64,000 nucleotides of DNA, taken from Planifilum fulgidum (lineage in GTDB: Bacteria > Bacillota > Bacilli > Thermoactinomycetales > DSM-44946). The stretch lies in NCBI RefSeq assembly GCF_900113175.1, contig NZ_FOOK01000003.1, positions 62,001 to 126,000 on the forward strand, in the 5' to 3' direction. Of this stretch, positions 32,094 to 46,604 are shown piece by piece. The notes under the pieces are model-generated. The model saw nothing but the letters and a program-made list of their open reading frames with translations. It had not been told where the DNA came from and ran no database searches. A program made the translations under genes and the position numbers. How positions within the stretch are numbered: position 1 is the first letter of the stretch; each line of letters starts with the position of its first letter.

Positions 32094-32819
32094 ATGTTGT
32101 CGGAACGGGTGGCTTCGTGGCGGCACGTGTTTAAACTGGATCCGAACCGGGCCATTTCCGACGGGGCCCTGGACCGGATTTGCCGTTCGGGGACGGATGC
32201 GGTGATCATCGGCGGAACCGACGGGATCACCTTTGAAAACACCTGGGAATTGCTCAAGCGGGTTCGCCGCTATGATGTGCCCTGTTATCAGGAAGTATCG
32301 ACGAAGTCGGCGGTGATTCCCGAATTTGACGGCTTTTTGATCCCCGTCGTCCTCAACGCCGAAGATCCCCGTTGGCTGATCGGCGCCCACCACGAAGCGA
32401 TCCGGTTGTACGGCCGCTATATCCCCTGGGAGCGGGTCGTGCCGGAAGGGTATGTGGTCCTGAATCCGGATTCCAGGGTGGCCCGCCTGACCAAAGCCCG
32501 GTCTTCCCTGTCCGAGGAGGAGGTGACCGCCTATGCCCGCCTGGCGGAACACCTCTTTCGGATGCCGGTCGTCTATGTGGAATACAGCGGGCGTTACGGC
32601 GACCCCCGGTTGATTCGGGCGGCCCGGGCGGGGATCGTCCGGAGCCGGCTTTTTTACGGCGGGGGGATCAGCACCCCGGAGCAGGCCCGGGAAGCCGCCC
32701 GCCTGGCGGATACGGTGGTCGTGGGCAACCTGATCTATTACAATGTGGATGCCGCGGTGCAAACCGTTCGCCACGTGAGGGAGACCCCCCGGGAGGCGGG
32801 GCCTGACGCTCTGCGATGA
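32094..32819 (+). CDS. pcrB: Heptaprenylglyceryl phosphate synthase
   Basis: This TIM-barrel prenyltransferase of 241 residues has FKLDPNRAISD, GTDAVIIGGTDGITFEN, VYVEYSGRYGDP and YGGGISTPEQA, matching PcrB. It joins sn-glycerol-1-phosphate to heptaprenyl diphosphate, the bacterial counterpart of archaeal GGGP synthase. ATG 32094 follows GGGGGAG; the upstream open frame is not conserved. A glycerol-1-phosphate dehydrogenase homologue lies 7 kb away, so both steps of the pathway are in this window. It precedes pcrA, in the classic Bacillus order. Confidence 0.95.
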   Translation: MLSERVASWRHVFKLDPNRAISDGALDRICRSGTDAVIIGGTDGITFENTWELLKRVRRYDVPCYQEVSTKSAVIPEFDGFLIPVVLNAEDPRWLIGAHHEAIRLYGRYIPWERVVPEGYVVLNPDSRVARLTKARSSLSEEEVTAYARLAEHLFRMPVVYVEYSGRYGDPRLIRAARAGIVRSRLFYGGGISTPEQAREAARLADTVVVGNLIYYNVDAAVQTVRHVRETPREAGPDALR

Positions 32820-32894
32820 CGGCCCTCCGCGATTGGGCCGGGGGATGTCTTTTGATCTACCTTATTTGAACCGCGAGGAAAAAGGAGTGCGAAT

Positions 32895-38195
<5,301 letters not shown>

Positions 38196-38231
38196 ACCGT
38201 CCTTTTGATGGATTTTCAGCGGTTGAAGGTT

Positions 38232-39323
38232 CTAATCGGCGGAGGCCTGCTGGCCGGCGGATAATAAAAATTTAGCGTAGCACATGGGGTGGAAATAGGT
38301 ATTTTGGAACATTTGGGGTTCTCCGGCCGAGCGGAAGGAATATCGAAGATCGCGGAAGTTCACCTCGATAAACCAGGGCTTTCCCCTTTGATCAATGCCG
38401 ATATCCAGCCCGGCATCGGCGAAACCGGGATGGGATTTCTCCAAGGTTTGGCAGATCTCCAGAGAGAGATCGTAAATTTTTTCCAAAAGATCCTCGGGAT
38501 TTCTGCCGGGAAACGCATGGGATAAAACGGTTTTCGCCGGGACGGCCCTTCCGTTTTGCGACAGGTTCGTCAATATTCCCTTTCGCGGAGCCACCTTGGC
38601 CACCGCTCCGCTGATTTCCCAACGTCCTTCCGCGCCCTTCTGCACCGATACCCGGAGATCGAAGGGGGATCCGCGGTATTTCGCCAGGGAAATGCCCTGT
38701 TGGAGAAAAAAGTCGCGTTGGGAGGAGAACAATTTGGAAAGGAATCGTTTCAACTGATCCTCGGAAAGGGATTGGTTCTTTCCGCGATGCGATTGAAGAA
38801 GATATCGGCCATCACCCGTCGCCTCGATTTTGAGGATGGAATGCCCGAGGGATCCGACAACGGGTTTGATGAAGATTACGGGATGCCTCTGAAACATTTT
38901 GGGGACCGCATCCCAATGATTCCCGCCCCGGGTTTCGGGCAGATGGGGCTTGAGACGGGCGTTTTGCCGGAGCAACGCGTGAATCCGCAATTTGTTGCGG
39001 TTGATGGGAGGATTAAACAGTCTTTTCCCCAGTTTCCGGAAGAGGGAGGCCAGTTTCGGAGAGGATGATAATATGCGCTTGTGGATCACCCGGGGGAGGG
39101 GCTGAACTGTTCGAAGGTATCGTTTGCTTGTAGGACTCCAAACATATCCCGACACTTGCTCCTTCGTCAGATCCAAACCTTCCAGGTTGAACAAGACCGG
39201 AGTCAAACCGATCCGATGCCCGCATTCAAAATAGAGTTCCGCCCGTTCATAGGTCGGTTTTCCGGAAAGGATTTTGTGAATTACCGGGCTTCCCAATAAA
39301 ATCCCGACCGAGTCATGGGGCAA
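38232..39323 (-). CDS. YheC/YheD family endospore coat-associated ATP-grasp protein
   Basis: The 363-residue protein has the N-terminal YheC/D block (VGILLGSPVIHKIL, GYVWSPTSKRYLRTV, PLPRVIHKRI). An ATP-grasp domain follows, with VIFIKPVVGSLGHSILKIE, FDLRVSVQKG and FIEVNFRDLRYSF near the end. In Bacillus the family is associated with the spore coat; its ligase substrate is unknown. I prefer TTG 39323, nine bases after AAGGAGGGAG, because similarity begins there. An open frame extends to 39491 but adds non-conserved sequence. Confidence 0.88.
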   Translation of the reverse strand: MPHDSVGILLGSPVIHKILSGKPTYERAELYFECGHRIGLTPVLFNLEGLDLTKEQVSGYVWSPTSKRYLRTVQPLPRVIHKRILSSSPKLASLFRKLGKRLFNPPINRNKLRIHALLRQNARLKPHLPETRGGNHWDAVPKMFQRHPVIFIKPVVGSLGHSILKIEATGDGRYLLQSHRGKNQSLSEDQLKRFLSKLFSSQRDFFLQQGISLAKYRGSPFDLRVSVQKGAEGRWEISGAVAKVAPRKGILTNLSQNGRAVPAKTVLSHAFPGRNPEDLLEKIYDLSLEICQTLEKSHPGFADAGLDIGIDQRGKPWFIEVNFRDLRYSFRSAGEPQMFQNTYFHPMCYAKFLLSAGQQASAD

Positions 39324-39513
39324 AGGAGACACCTCCCTCCTTCTATATATCTGCTTATGTTTTCGGAAGATGGCGGTGCGGGCGGGAAAGGAGGAGACCC
39401 AAATTTCCGCTTCCACCCGGCGGGCGCTTTCCTTTCCGGAAAAAACAAAAACCGGCGCGCGCCGGTTTTTGTTTGCGGCGAAAAATCGCATAAACCGGAT
39501 GAAGGAAGGGCTG

Positions 39514-40875
39514 TCACGGGAGGTGTTGGATCGTGCTTGAAGCGTGCCGCTTGTCTTTGCCGACCGGCAATTCGGTGCCGAAGTCGACGGTCGGGACCAG
39601 CTTGTTGTAATGTCTGGCCGCGATCTTCAGATAGCGGACGGCTTGATACGGTTTGTCATTTTTGCTCATGAATTCCCCGAGGGTTTGGGCCGCCCGCGCC
39701 GCTTTTTCATGGATTCCGAGGGAGAGGAAAATGTCGATCGCCCGGCGGTAGCAAAATTCAAAGCGCTTGAGATCCCCTTCGGCGTGGTGGATCATGCCGA
39801 GATACACCAGGCATTCCGCATACAGGTTGAGCCGGTCCTTCAACCGGCGCATCGCCGATTTGATATACCTTCTGGCCTTTTTCAGGTTGCCCGCCTTCAG
39901 GTGGGCATAGGCGAGGGATTGGTGAACGACCCCGATTTCCCATTCCGGCAGTTTGTTCGGTCCCGCCACCCGGATCGATTGGTGAAAAAGGCGGATGGCG
40001 GTGTGATGGTTTCCGCGTTTCATGTGGCAGATGCCCATTCCGTGGTAGGCCCGGGAGGCGAAGAGCCGACACAGGAGAAACTGATTGCACATGCGAATGA
40101 TCCGTTCAAACAGCAGAATCGCCTCGTTGTACTCCCCGATGTGACAGAGGCAGGTTCCTTTCAGGTGCAGGAGATTGCAGACTTCCAGCAACCGGTCGTG
40201 GCGGTTCATGATCTCCAGGGCTTTGTCCGCATACAGAATGCCCATCGACGGGTGGGCCAATAGGACGTAGGTGATTCCCAGATTGCTGTAAACGTACCCC
40301 TTTTCAATATCATCGGTAATTTCGGGAAGGTACCGTTTGGCCGCCAGATAATGGTGGAGCGCCTTTTCAAAATGTCCTTTTCGATATTGGATGTTTCCTT
40401 TGATGCGCAGGTAGGGGACTTTGACGGAGGGGCGGTCCAGGACCGATTTCCAACGCTCTTCAAATTGTTCCAGCAATTTTTCGGACTGTTCGGGGCGGTT
40501 TCGGTGTTCCAAAAGGTTGAGCTCCAACAGTTCGATCTGGACCAGCATATCGGGATCCGCGACGGTGGACGCCAAGGCACGAAGGGATTGGATCGTCTTT
40601 TCGGAAGAGGCGTGTTCCTCGTAATTTAAGGCGGTTCGGGCCTGTTCCACCAGTTCCCGAAACTGTTCCGCCTTCTTGGCGTCCCGGATGCCCATCAGCG
40701 TTTCCGGATCCGTGTTCAGCCGTCGCGCAAGCAGTTTTAAAATGTCTTCGCCGGGCAGCGCTTTTTCGTTTTCGATCAGACTGAGATAAGGGACGGAGAT
40801 GATTCCTTCCGCCAGCTGTCTTTGGGTCATGCCCAGAATTTTCCGCCGGCGGCGTATGTTGTTGCCCAGGCCGAT
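39514..40875 (-). CDS. HTH (XRE)-TPR regulator
   Basis: The protein combines an N-terminal lambda-repressor-type HTH (MTQRQLAEGIISVPYLSLIE) with about eight tetratricopeptide repeats filling residues 90-420. This is the layout of RRNPP-type peptide-responsive regulators such as PlcR and Rap-like proteins. The conserved HTH beginning GLGNNIRRRRKILG lies upstream of the first ordinary start (ATG 40830). An in-frame stop sits just before it, so the only start that keeps helix 1 and is well spaced from AAAGGGGTGA is ATC 40875. From 40830 the first HTH helix would be missing. No small signal-peptide gene was identified next to it. Confidence 0.8.
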   Translation of the reverse strand: MGLGNNIRRRRKILGMTQRQLAEGIISVPYLSLIENEKALPGEDILKLLARRLNTDPETLMGIRDAKKAEQFRELVEQARTALNYEEHASSEKTIQSLRALASTVADPDMLVQIELLELNLLEHRNRPEQSEKLLEQFEERWKSVLDRPSVKVPYLRIKGNIQYRKGHFEKALHHYLAAKRYLPEITDDIEKGYVYSNLGITYVLLAHPSMGILYADKALEIMNRHDRLLEVCNLLHLKGTCLCHIGEYNEAILLFERIIRMCNQFLLCRLFASRAYHGMGICHMKRGNHHTAIRLFHQSIRVAGPNKLPEWEIGVVHQSLAYAHLKAGNLKKARRYIKSAMRRLKDRLNLYAECLVYLGMIHHAEGDLKRFEFCYRRAIDIFLSLGIHEKAARAAQTLGEFMSKNDKPYQAVRYLKIAARHYNKLVPTVDFGTELPVGKDKRHASSTIQHLP

Positions 40876-40931
40876 CGGCTGTCACCCCTTTTTGGACATG
40901 GTTTCGCAGGATGTGGAATGCTGTACAAACA

Positions 40932-40959
40932 ATCATACCCGGAACCGGTCGACTGTCAA
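40932..40959 (-). promoter_or_regulatory. Sigma-A promoter of the HTH-TPR regulator
   Basis: On the minus strand TTGACA (40954-40959) and TATGAT (40932-40937) are 16 bases apart, a near-consensus pair. The start would lie near 40925, leaving about 50 nt before 40875. Confidence 0.75.
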
Positions 40960-41147
40960 GCGAATGAAAGGGATTTCATCGGGAGGTTTTAAAACATGGC
41001 CGGCAGAAGGGTCGATATTGCTTGAAAAATATGTCGTATGTTGTCGAATCGAGTCGAAGTTTTAAAAACAAAGTTGCTCCGATTCATAGTAAAATAAAGA
41101 TAGCCTCAGCGATGGAAACTGAGTCTTTTGATCTTGGTCTCGGCTTC

Positions 41148-41182
41148 GGGGATCGCCTTCTTTCAGGCGGTCCCTCTTTTTT
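41148..41182 (+). terminator. Terminator or attenuator upstream of the transglutaminase-like lipoprotein
   Basis: GGGATCGCCT and AGGCGGTCCC pair (one G-U) around a six-base loop and are followed by CTTTTTTT. It lies 130 bases before the lipoprotein gene and after about 200 bases of AT-rich sequence without a gene. It therefore ends an unknown short plus-strand transcript or acts in the leader. A small CTCAG/CTGAG hairpin precedes it (41105-41124). Confidence 0.65.
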
Positions 41183-41310
41183 TCAAACGGGGAGTTCGCA
41201 CCGGAGAATAATCGATATAATGTTACTGACGGTTTTGTGCATCGTGATACGGGCACCGTGGGAGATTCCCTGAAAGAAGGATGGAAGAAAGAAAAAATGG
41301 GGGAAAAGCA

Positions 41311-42993
41311 GTGAAATACCGGACTCGTTTGTTGGTTTTTTCGCTGGTGGTCGCTTCGCTTGTGCTTGCCTCCTCCTGCAGCGCTTTGGGGATTCTCAGC
41401 GGGCAGCCGAAGGACAAATGGCAGCAGCTGGTGGAGCAGGAGAATGAAAAAATCGGCCTGAAACCGCTGAAATTGGAGCCCTATGCCAAAGAAGTGGGGG
41501 GCGAGCTTCAGGAGCCTCGCTATGAGAAGTTTGCGGTGAACAGTTCCTTCATGGTGGCCGGTTCGGTGAAGAAGACTTCGGGGATGAAATCGAAGCACGT
41601 GTGGATCGAAATCCGAAAATTGGGCGGGGATGAAAGCCCCGGAGAGAAGAAATTTTCGTATTACACGCCCTTGAAGGACGGATCCTTCCGGCAAAGGGTC
41701 CAGCTGTTCGCCGGAAAAGGGGAGTATCAGGTCACCGTTCGGATGCCGAGTGAGGCAACGGAGGGGTATTACCACGACTTTGCCCGGTTCCAGGTGGTCA
41801 ATGTCAATCCCAAGTTGAAGCGGGACATCGGCTGGACGCCCGCGGGCCTGGAGGCGGGGCTGAAACTGACCCGGCCGAAGACGGGATACCTGCGTGCCGA
41901 CGGCATCGTCGTTTTGGAGGGGAGCATTGCCAACTCTTACGGAAGCCCCTATATCATGGTGGTGTTGCAAAAGGGTTCCGAGAAATGGCAGCGGGTGGTC
42001 CGGCTGAAGGACGGCCGCTTTGAGGTGAAAATCCCCCTCTATTACGGAAAGGGAACCCACGAGTTGAAAGTGATGGTTCCCATTCCGGACAGAGAAAATT
42101 ATTACCAGGAAGGGGCCTCCCTTCTGGTGAACAATACCTCCGCCGAACGACGGGAGCCGATCAAATTTTACAAACAGTACGAAGAACGGGGGGTTAACCT
42201 GGAACATCCCGTGGCGGGCGGAGGGAAGGCCAGCATGAAGTACCGGATCGCCGGGTCGATCGATCCGCAGGCGCCCGATGCCTCCCGAACCACTCACCTG
42301 ATCGTTCAGACGAAAAAAGACGGGGAAGAGGCAACCTATTTCATACCGGTCAACAACTACCGTTTTGACGGGGAGTTCTGGCTGCGTTTCGGACCCGGCG
42401 AGTATGAAGTGACGGTCAATGTGCCGGAGATCACCGATGAACGGCGGGATTATTTCCGCTTCTACAGCGTGGCCGAATTTACCGTGATCAACACGGCCCA
42501 GGAGGACATGCGCTATTTGCTGCCGTCCCGGGGGATTCAGTCCGACGCGCCGGAGATCAAGGAGCTCGCCGAGCGGCTGACCGCGGGGAAGAAGAGCGAC
42601 CGGAGCAAAGCCAAGGCGATCTACGATTTCGTCGCCAAGAACATCACCTACGATGTGCAAAAATACCGGAACGACGAATTCGCCCTGGACGACAGCGCCC
42701 TGAAGACCCTGAAACAAAGAAAGGGAGTGTGTCAGGACTACTCCTTCCTCGCCATCGCCCTGCTGCGTTCGATCGGAATGGAGGCCCGTTTCGTCGAGGG
42801 GATTGCCGACGGTGTCCGCCACGCTTGGGTGGAAGTCAAGGTGGACGGCCGGTGGCTGACCATGGATCCCACCTGGGGATCGGGCTACCTGAACGCGAAC
42901 GGATGGTTTGTGAAGAGGTACACTCCCAAATACTTCGATCCCTCTCCCGCCGAATTCCGGAAAACCCACACCCGCACCGGGGTGATGTATTGA
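41311..42993 (+). CDS. Transglutaminase-like lipoprotein
   Basis: The product is 560 residues from GTG 41311, which follows GGGGGAAA and gives a clean signal with lipobox LASSC. The N-terminal two thirds contain three strand-rich repeats, each ending in a pattern like GKGEYQVTVRMP, GKGTHELKVMVP or GPGEYEVTVNVP, probably Ig-like modules. The C-terminal transglutaminase core has the triad Cys (QRKGVCQDYSFL), His (VRHAWVEVKV) and Asp (WLTMDPTWGSG). Such proteins act at the cell surface as peptidases or cross-linkers; the exact reaction is unknown. The rluA-type gene follows within eight bases. Confidence 0.88.
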   Translation: MKYRTRLLVFSLVVASLVLASSCSALGILSGQPKDKWQQLVEQENEKIGLKPLKLEPYAKEVGGELQEPRYEKFAVNSSFMVAGSVKKTSGMKSKHVWIEIRKLGGDESPGEKKFSYYTPLKDGSFRQRVQLFAGKGEYQVTVRMPSEATEGYYHDFARFQVVNVNPKLKRDIGWTPAGLEAGLKLTRPKTGYLRADGIVVLEGSIANSYGSPYIMVVLQKGSEKWQRVVRLKDGRFEVKIPLYYGKGTHELKVMVPIPDRENYYQEGASLLVNNTSAERREPIKFYKQYEERGVNLEHPVAGGGKASMKYRIAGSIDPQAPDASRTTHLIVQTKKDGEEATYFIPVNNYRFDGEFWLRFGPGEYEVTVNVPEITDERRDYFRFYSVAEFTVINTAQEDMRYLLPSRGIQSDAPEIKELAERLTAGKKSDRSKAKAIYDFVAKNITYDVQKYRNDEFALDDSALKTLKQRKGVCQDYSFLAIALLRSIGMEARFVEGIADGVRHAWVEVKVDGRWLTMDPTWGSGYLNANGWFVKRYTPKYFDPSPAEFRKTHTRTGVMY

Positions 42994-43000
42994 AGGGGGG

Positions 43001-43921
43001 GTGCCGGTGAACCGGGACGAGTCCGCCGATTTTTTCCACCGCGTTTTGGAAAAAGAATCCGGAAAGACGGTCCGGGATGTGCTTCGGAACCGATACCGTT
43101 TTTCGCGGCGCCTTTTTCGGAGACTGAAGGAATCCGGCCGGGTGACGTTGAACGGCCGTCCGGTCCTGTTGGCCGACCGGGTGGAAGAAGGGGACCTTAT
43201 CGGGGTGAAACTGCCCGAGGAACGCACCGACATCCCCCCGCAGCCGGTTTCTTTCACCGTTGTCCACGAGGACGCCGATCTGGTCGTCGTCGACAAACCG
43301 CCGGGGCTGGTGGTTCACCCCACCAAGGATTACAGGGAATATACCCTGGCCAACGGGCTGGTGCACCGCTGGACGGAGCGGGGCGAGACCCATGCCGTCC
43401 ATCCCGTCACCCGTTTGGACAAGGACACGTCGGGGCTGTTGGTGATCGCAAAACACGCCTATGCCCACGATTTTTTGGCGGGTCAGATGTCCCGCCGCCG
43501 CTACAGGCGGGGATATTTGGCCGTTGTTCACGGAGAAGTGCCGGAGGAGGAAGGAGTCATTGACGCTCCGATCGCCCGCTGTCCGGAGCGCCCCTCCCGC
43601 CGATGCGTGATGGAAGGGGGAGCCCGGGCGATCACCCGCTTCGCCGTGGTGGAGAGACTGCCCGGCGCGACCCTTTTGCGCCTTTTTCTGGATACGGGAC
43701 GGACGCACCAGATAAGGGTCCACCTGGCCCACAGGGGGCATCCGATCATCGGGGATCCCATGTATGCGGAGGGGTGGGACACCCGGGGAATCGGCCGGCA
43801 GGCCCTCCACTCCGCCTTTCTGCAGCTGATTCACCCCCGTGACGGCCGAAAACGGTCCTGGGAGTCTCCTCTTCCCCCCGACATCCGGGAATTGATCCGC
43901 CGGTTGAAGGGAGGGGGTTAG
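43001..43921 (+). CDS. RluA family pseudouridine synthase
   Basis: The 306-residue protein has an N-terminal S4 RNA-binding domain (FRRLKESGRVTLNGRPVLLAD). The RluA catalytic domain carries the active-site Asp in HPVTRLDKDTSGL, VDKPPGLVVHPTK and GRTHQIRVHLAHRGHPIIGD. It converts uridines to pseudouridine in rRNA or tRNA; the target cannot be told from sequence. The start is GTG 43001 or GTG 43007 after the GGGGGG run. It is convergent with the patatin gene, with stops adjacent. Confidence 0.94.
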   Translation: MPVNRDESADFFHRVLEKESGKTVRDVLRNRYRFSRRLFRRLKESGRVTLNGRPVLLADRVEEGDLIGVKLPEERTDIPPQPVSFTVVHEDADLVVVDKPPGLVVHPTKDYREYTLANGLVHRWTERGETHAVHPVTRLDKDTSGLLVIAKHAYAHDFLAGQMSRRRYRRGYLAVVHGEVPEEEGVIDAPIARCPERPSRRCVMEGGARAITRFAVVERLPGATLLRLFLDTGRTHQIRVHLAHRGHPIIGDPMYAEGWDTRGIGRQALHSAFLQLIHPRDGRKRSWESPLPPDIRELIRRLKGGG

Positions 43922-44788
43922 CTAAAGGGAAACCTTCTCCTCCGCCTGTCCCAGCACGCGCCGGATCTCCCCCATCCGTTCCCGCACGTGGCGATATCCG
44001 CATTTGACACAGGCGATGGTTTGCGTGAAATCCAACAGGGTATCGGGAGCCACCTCCGGTTCAAGAACGATGTCCGCCTCTTTGAGCTGTTGTTTCAACT
44101 GGTTGTTCAGGGTAATGCTCATCACCCGCTTGACGATGGCCAAGAGGGAGTCGAAGGAGCTTTCGACCGGAGCGGCTTCCCTCGTCCGGACGGCGATGGT
44201 TTTCTCCGCCCCCAGCGCCTTGACGGCGCTGATCGGGCAATTGTCGATGACTCCGCCGTCCACCAGGATCCGGTCCCTGTGGCGAATCGGCTGGAACAGC
44301 ACCGGAATGGCACAACTGGCGACCACGGCGTCCGCCACCGGGATGTCGGTGATCACGTCCGCGCCGGGAAGGGGCCGAAGGAAGGGGCGCGAAGTGAAAA
44401 TCACCGGCCGGGCGGTTTTCAGATCGGTGGCGATGAGCGCGACGGGAAACGGCAGGTCGGCCATTCGGGCATTTCGGGTGGTTTCCGCGATCAGATACCG
44501 CAGCCTCTCCCCCTTCGCCAGGCCCTGGACCTGCATTCCCCGCCGGAGGAAGGCGCGCACGAAGGAAGGATAATCATAATCGACCAATTCCTTATTGATC
44601 AAAGGGAGCAGTTTGGTCATGTGTTTCGGTCGGTAACCGTAGGCGTACAGGGCGGCGACGACGGCTCCCGCACTGGTTCCCGCGATGTACCGGACGGGGA
44701 CCTTTTCTTTTTCCAAACCGTACAAAATGCCCAGGTGTGCGCATCCCGCCACACCTCCGCCGCTCAAAGCGATTCCCACGTCGTTCAT
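43922..44788 (-). CDS. Patatin-like phospholipase family protein
   Basis: The 288-residue protein has the oxyanion loop ALSGGGVAGCAHLG, nucleophile elbow AGTSAGAVVA and catalytic Asp in VDGGVIDNCPI, the full patatin Ser-Asp dyad. No transmembrane or signal segment was seen, so it is probably a cytoplasmic lipid acyl hydrolase. The C-terminal part has a Cys pair (IACVKCGYRH). Its stop is adjacent to that of the convergent pseudouridine synthase gene. Confidence 0.92.
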   Translation of the reverse strand: MNDVGIALSGGGVAGCAHLGILYGLEKEKVPVRYIAGTSAGAVVAALYAYGYRPKHMTKLLPLINKELVDYDYPSFVRAFLRRGMQVQGLAKGERLRYLIAETTRNARMADLPFPVALIATDLKTARPVIFTSRPFLRPLPGADVITDIPVADAVVASCAIPVLFQPIRHRDRILVDGGVIDNCPISAVKALGAEKTIAVRTREAAPVESSFDSLLAIVKRVMSITLNNQLKQQLKEADIVLEPEVAPDTLLDFTQTIACVKCGYRHVRERMGEIRRVLGQAEEKVSL

Positions 44789-44960
44789 TTGTGCACCCTC
44801 GCGAAGACTTGAATTCTTTGTTAATTTTTGCGATCCGCCCCTTTGCTATACCAGGGAGAAGGGGAGGCTCAATTTTTGAGGACAAAGTTAGAAAATTTAC
44901 AAAAAAGGGAATCATTTAAAAAGGGGTGGGGAAAAAGTTTTGTGAGCGGGGGGCAAGGGG

Positions 44961-46604
44961 ATGAGAAGAAAAAAACTCATCTCGTTGTTGACGGTGGTCG
45001 TATTGTGCGTGTCGGCATGGGTCGGTCCCGCATCGGCTCAGGAGAAAACGGTTCCTCATCCGGTGCGCGTCGGCGGGGATGCGGGGGCGGAGGCGGTTCC
45101 GGGGACCTGGTATGTGGGAGAGACGCCTCCCAATGTGGACTACGGCAAGCCGCCGATTGTCTTCGTCCAGGGCTTGCGCGGCTCCGCCGAAAGCTGGTGG
45201 GGGGAGACCGCCTACCACGGTCCCAACGACATGTACGCCACGGCCTACAGCAACGGGTACCGGACCGCTTTCGTCGAACTGTATGACTCGGGCGGCGAAG
45301 GGGCGAGCATGTGGGACAACGGCCGTCTCCTGGCCGACCTCCTGGCCCAGATTCGGCAATATTTCGGAGAACCCGTCAACATCGTCTCCCACAGCAAGGG
45401 CGGGATCGACAGTCAAACGGCACTCGTTCACTACGGAGCGTGGCCGCATGTGGGCAGGGTGATCACCTTGGGTTCGCCCCACCGGGGTTCCCCCCTGGCC
45501 GATCTCGCCTACAGCTGGTGGGCGGGATGGCTGGCGGAACTGCTGGGGGCCCGGGATGATGGAACGGAAGTGCTGCAAACCGGGTATATGGAGTATTTCC
45601 GGTCCATCACGGACAGTCACGAAAACGCCGGCAAAAATGCCTATTACACCGCCGCCGGGACCAGCTGGGGACCCTTTCCCTCGGCCCTGTGGATGGGAGG
45701 CGCTTATTTGTCCTCCTACGGACAAAACGACGGTCTGGTCAACGTCTGGAGCACCCCCCTTCCCAACGGACAACATCTGTTTACGGAGAACTTCGATCAT
45801 GACAACATCCGCATGGGGAGCACCGCCTTTCCGCGGATCGAACCCGCGCTCCGCACCGCTTTGAGGGCGGAGAAGGCAGGACCCGGGGGAATTTTGGACA
45901 GGAAGGACCAAAAGGGGAAAAACGAGTCGGTGGTGCGTGGCGGACCCCTTGCCGCCGGGCAGAGGGCGGAGCAGTCCATCGCCGTCGAGGGCGGGCGGGA
46001 AGAAGCGGTCTTTCAAATCATGACCCATCGCTCCGATGTGAAAACGGCGCTCGTTTCGCCCGGGGGACGCATCTACACCCCGCGCAGCGCCGAATATTTC
46101 GCCGCCGAGGAGAAGGAGATCTTCAAGGGCGCGAAGATCCACGCGTACCGGATTTCCCGGCCCGAAGCGGGGGAATGGAAGGTGCGCATGACCAGTCCGG
46201 ACGACGGGGCGTATCTGCTGGTCGTATCCTTTATCGGAGAAAGGGCGCTGGAGGTGCAAATGGATGCTTCCCGGGCCGGGGAGAGCGGGGTGCCCATCCG
46301 GGTCCGCCTGAAAAAACCTCATCTCTGGAATATGAAAAACTTTGATATCCGGGCAAGGGTGGTCGGGCCGGGGGCGACGGGCGCTCCCTTCAGGTCGGCG
46401 GCAAAGCAACCCGAAACGCGCCTTCTTCCCGATGCCAAAGACCCGGGAGCCTTCAACGGAACGATCCCTGCCGTTCAGCGTCCCGGAATTTACAACGTCA
46501 CCATCGATATCCGAGGAAAGGCCCGGGACGGAACCGACTTTGAGCGGACGGTGATCCGGTCCTTCTTCGTGGCGGACGGGAAAGACCCGACACGGATCCG
46601 ATAA
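44961..46604 (+). CDS. Secreted alpha/beta-hydrolase (lipase/esterase) with C-terminal beta domains
   Basis: The 547-residue protein has a Sec signal peptide (positive start, hydrophobic core, ASA-type cleavage near residue 26). The catalytic domain (about 40-300) has FVQGLRGSAESWWGE, the nucleophile elbow VSHSKGGIDSQ, acid GQNDGLVNVW and histidine FDHDNIR. SHSKGG resembles extracellular lipases and PHA-depolymerase-type enzymes. The remaining 240 residues are strand-rich (for example GEWKVRMTSPDDGAYLLVV), like pre-peptidase or Ig-like domains used for substrate or surface binding. It stands alone, with a short AT-rich upstream region. Confidence 0.88.
   Translation: MRRKKLISLLTVVVLCVSAWVGPASAQEKTVPHPVRVGGDAGAEAVPGTWYVGETPPNVDYGKPPIVFVQGLRGSAESWWGETAYHGPNDMYATAYSNGYRTAFVELYDSGGEGASMWDNGRLLADLLAQIRQYFGEPVNIVSHSKGGIDSQTALVHYGAWPHVGRVITLGSPHRGSPLADLAYSWWAGWLAELLGARDDGTEVLQTGYMEYFRSITDSHENAGKNAYYTAAGTSWGPFPSALWMGGAYLSSYGQNDGLVNVWSTPLPNGQHLFTENFDHDNIRMGSTAFPRIEPALRTALRAEKAGPGGILDRKDQKGKNESVVRGGPLAAGQRAEQSIAVEGGREEAVFQIMTHRSDVKTALVSPGGRIYTPRSAEYFAAEEKEIFKGAKIHAYRISRPEAGEWKVRMTSPDDGAYLLVVSFIGERALEVQMDASRAGESGVPIRVRLKKPHLWNMKNFDIRARVVGPGATGAPFRSAAKQPETRLLPDAKDPGAFNGTIPAVQRPGIYNVTIDIRGKARDGTDFERTVIRSFFVADGKDPTRIR

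Noticed and set aside
39324-39491. N-terminal extension of the YheC/D protein
   Set aside because: Similarity begins after it and the ribosome site AAGGAGGGAG points to TTG 39323; the extension also crosses a GCGCGC-rich hairpin at about 39450.
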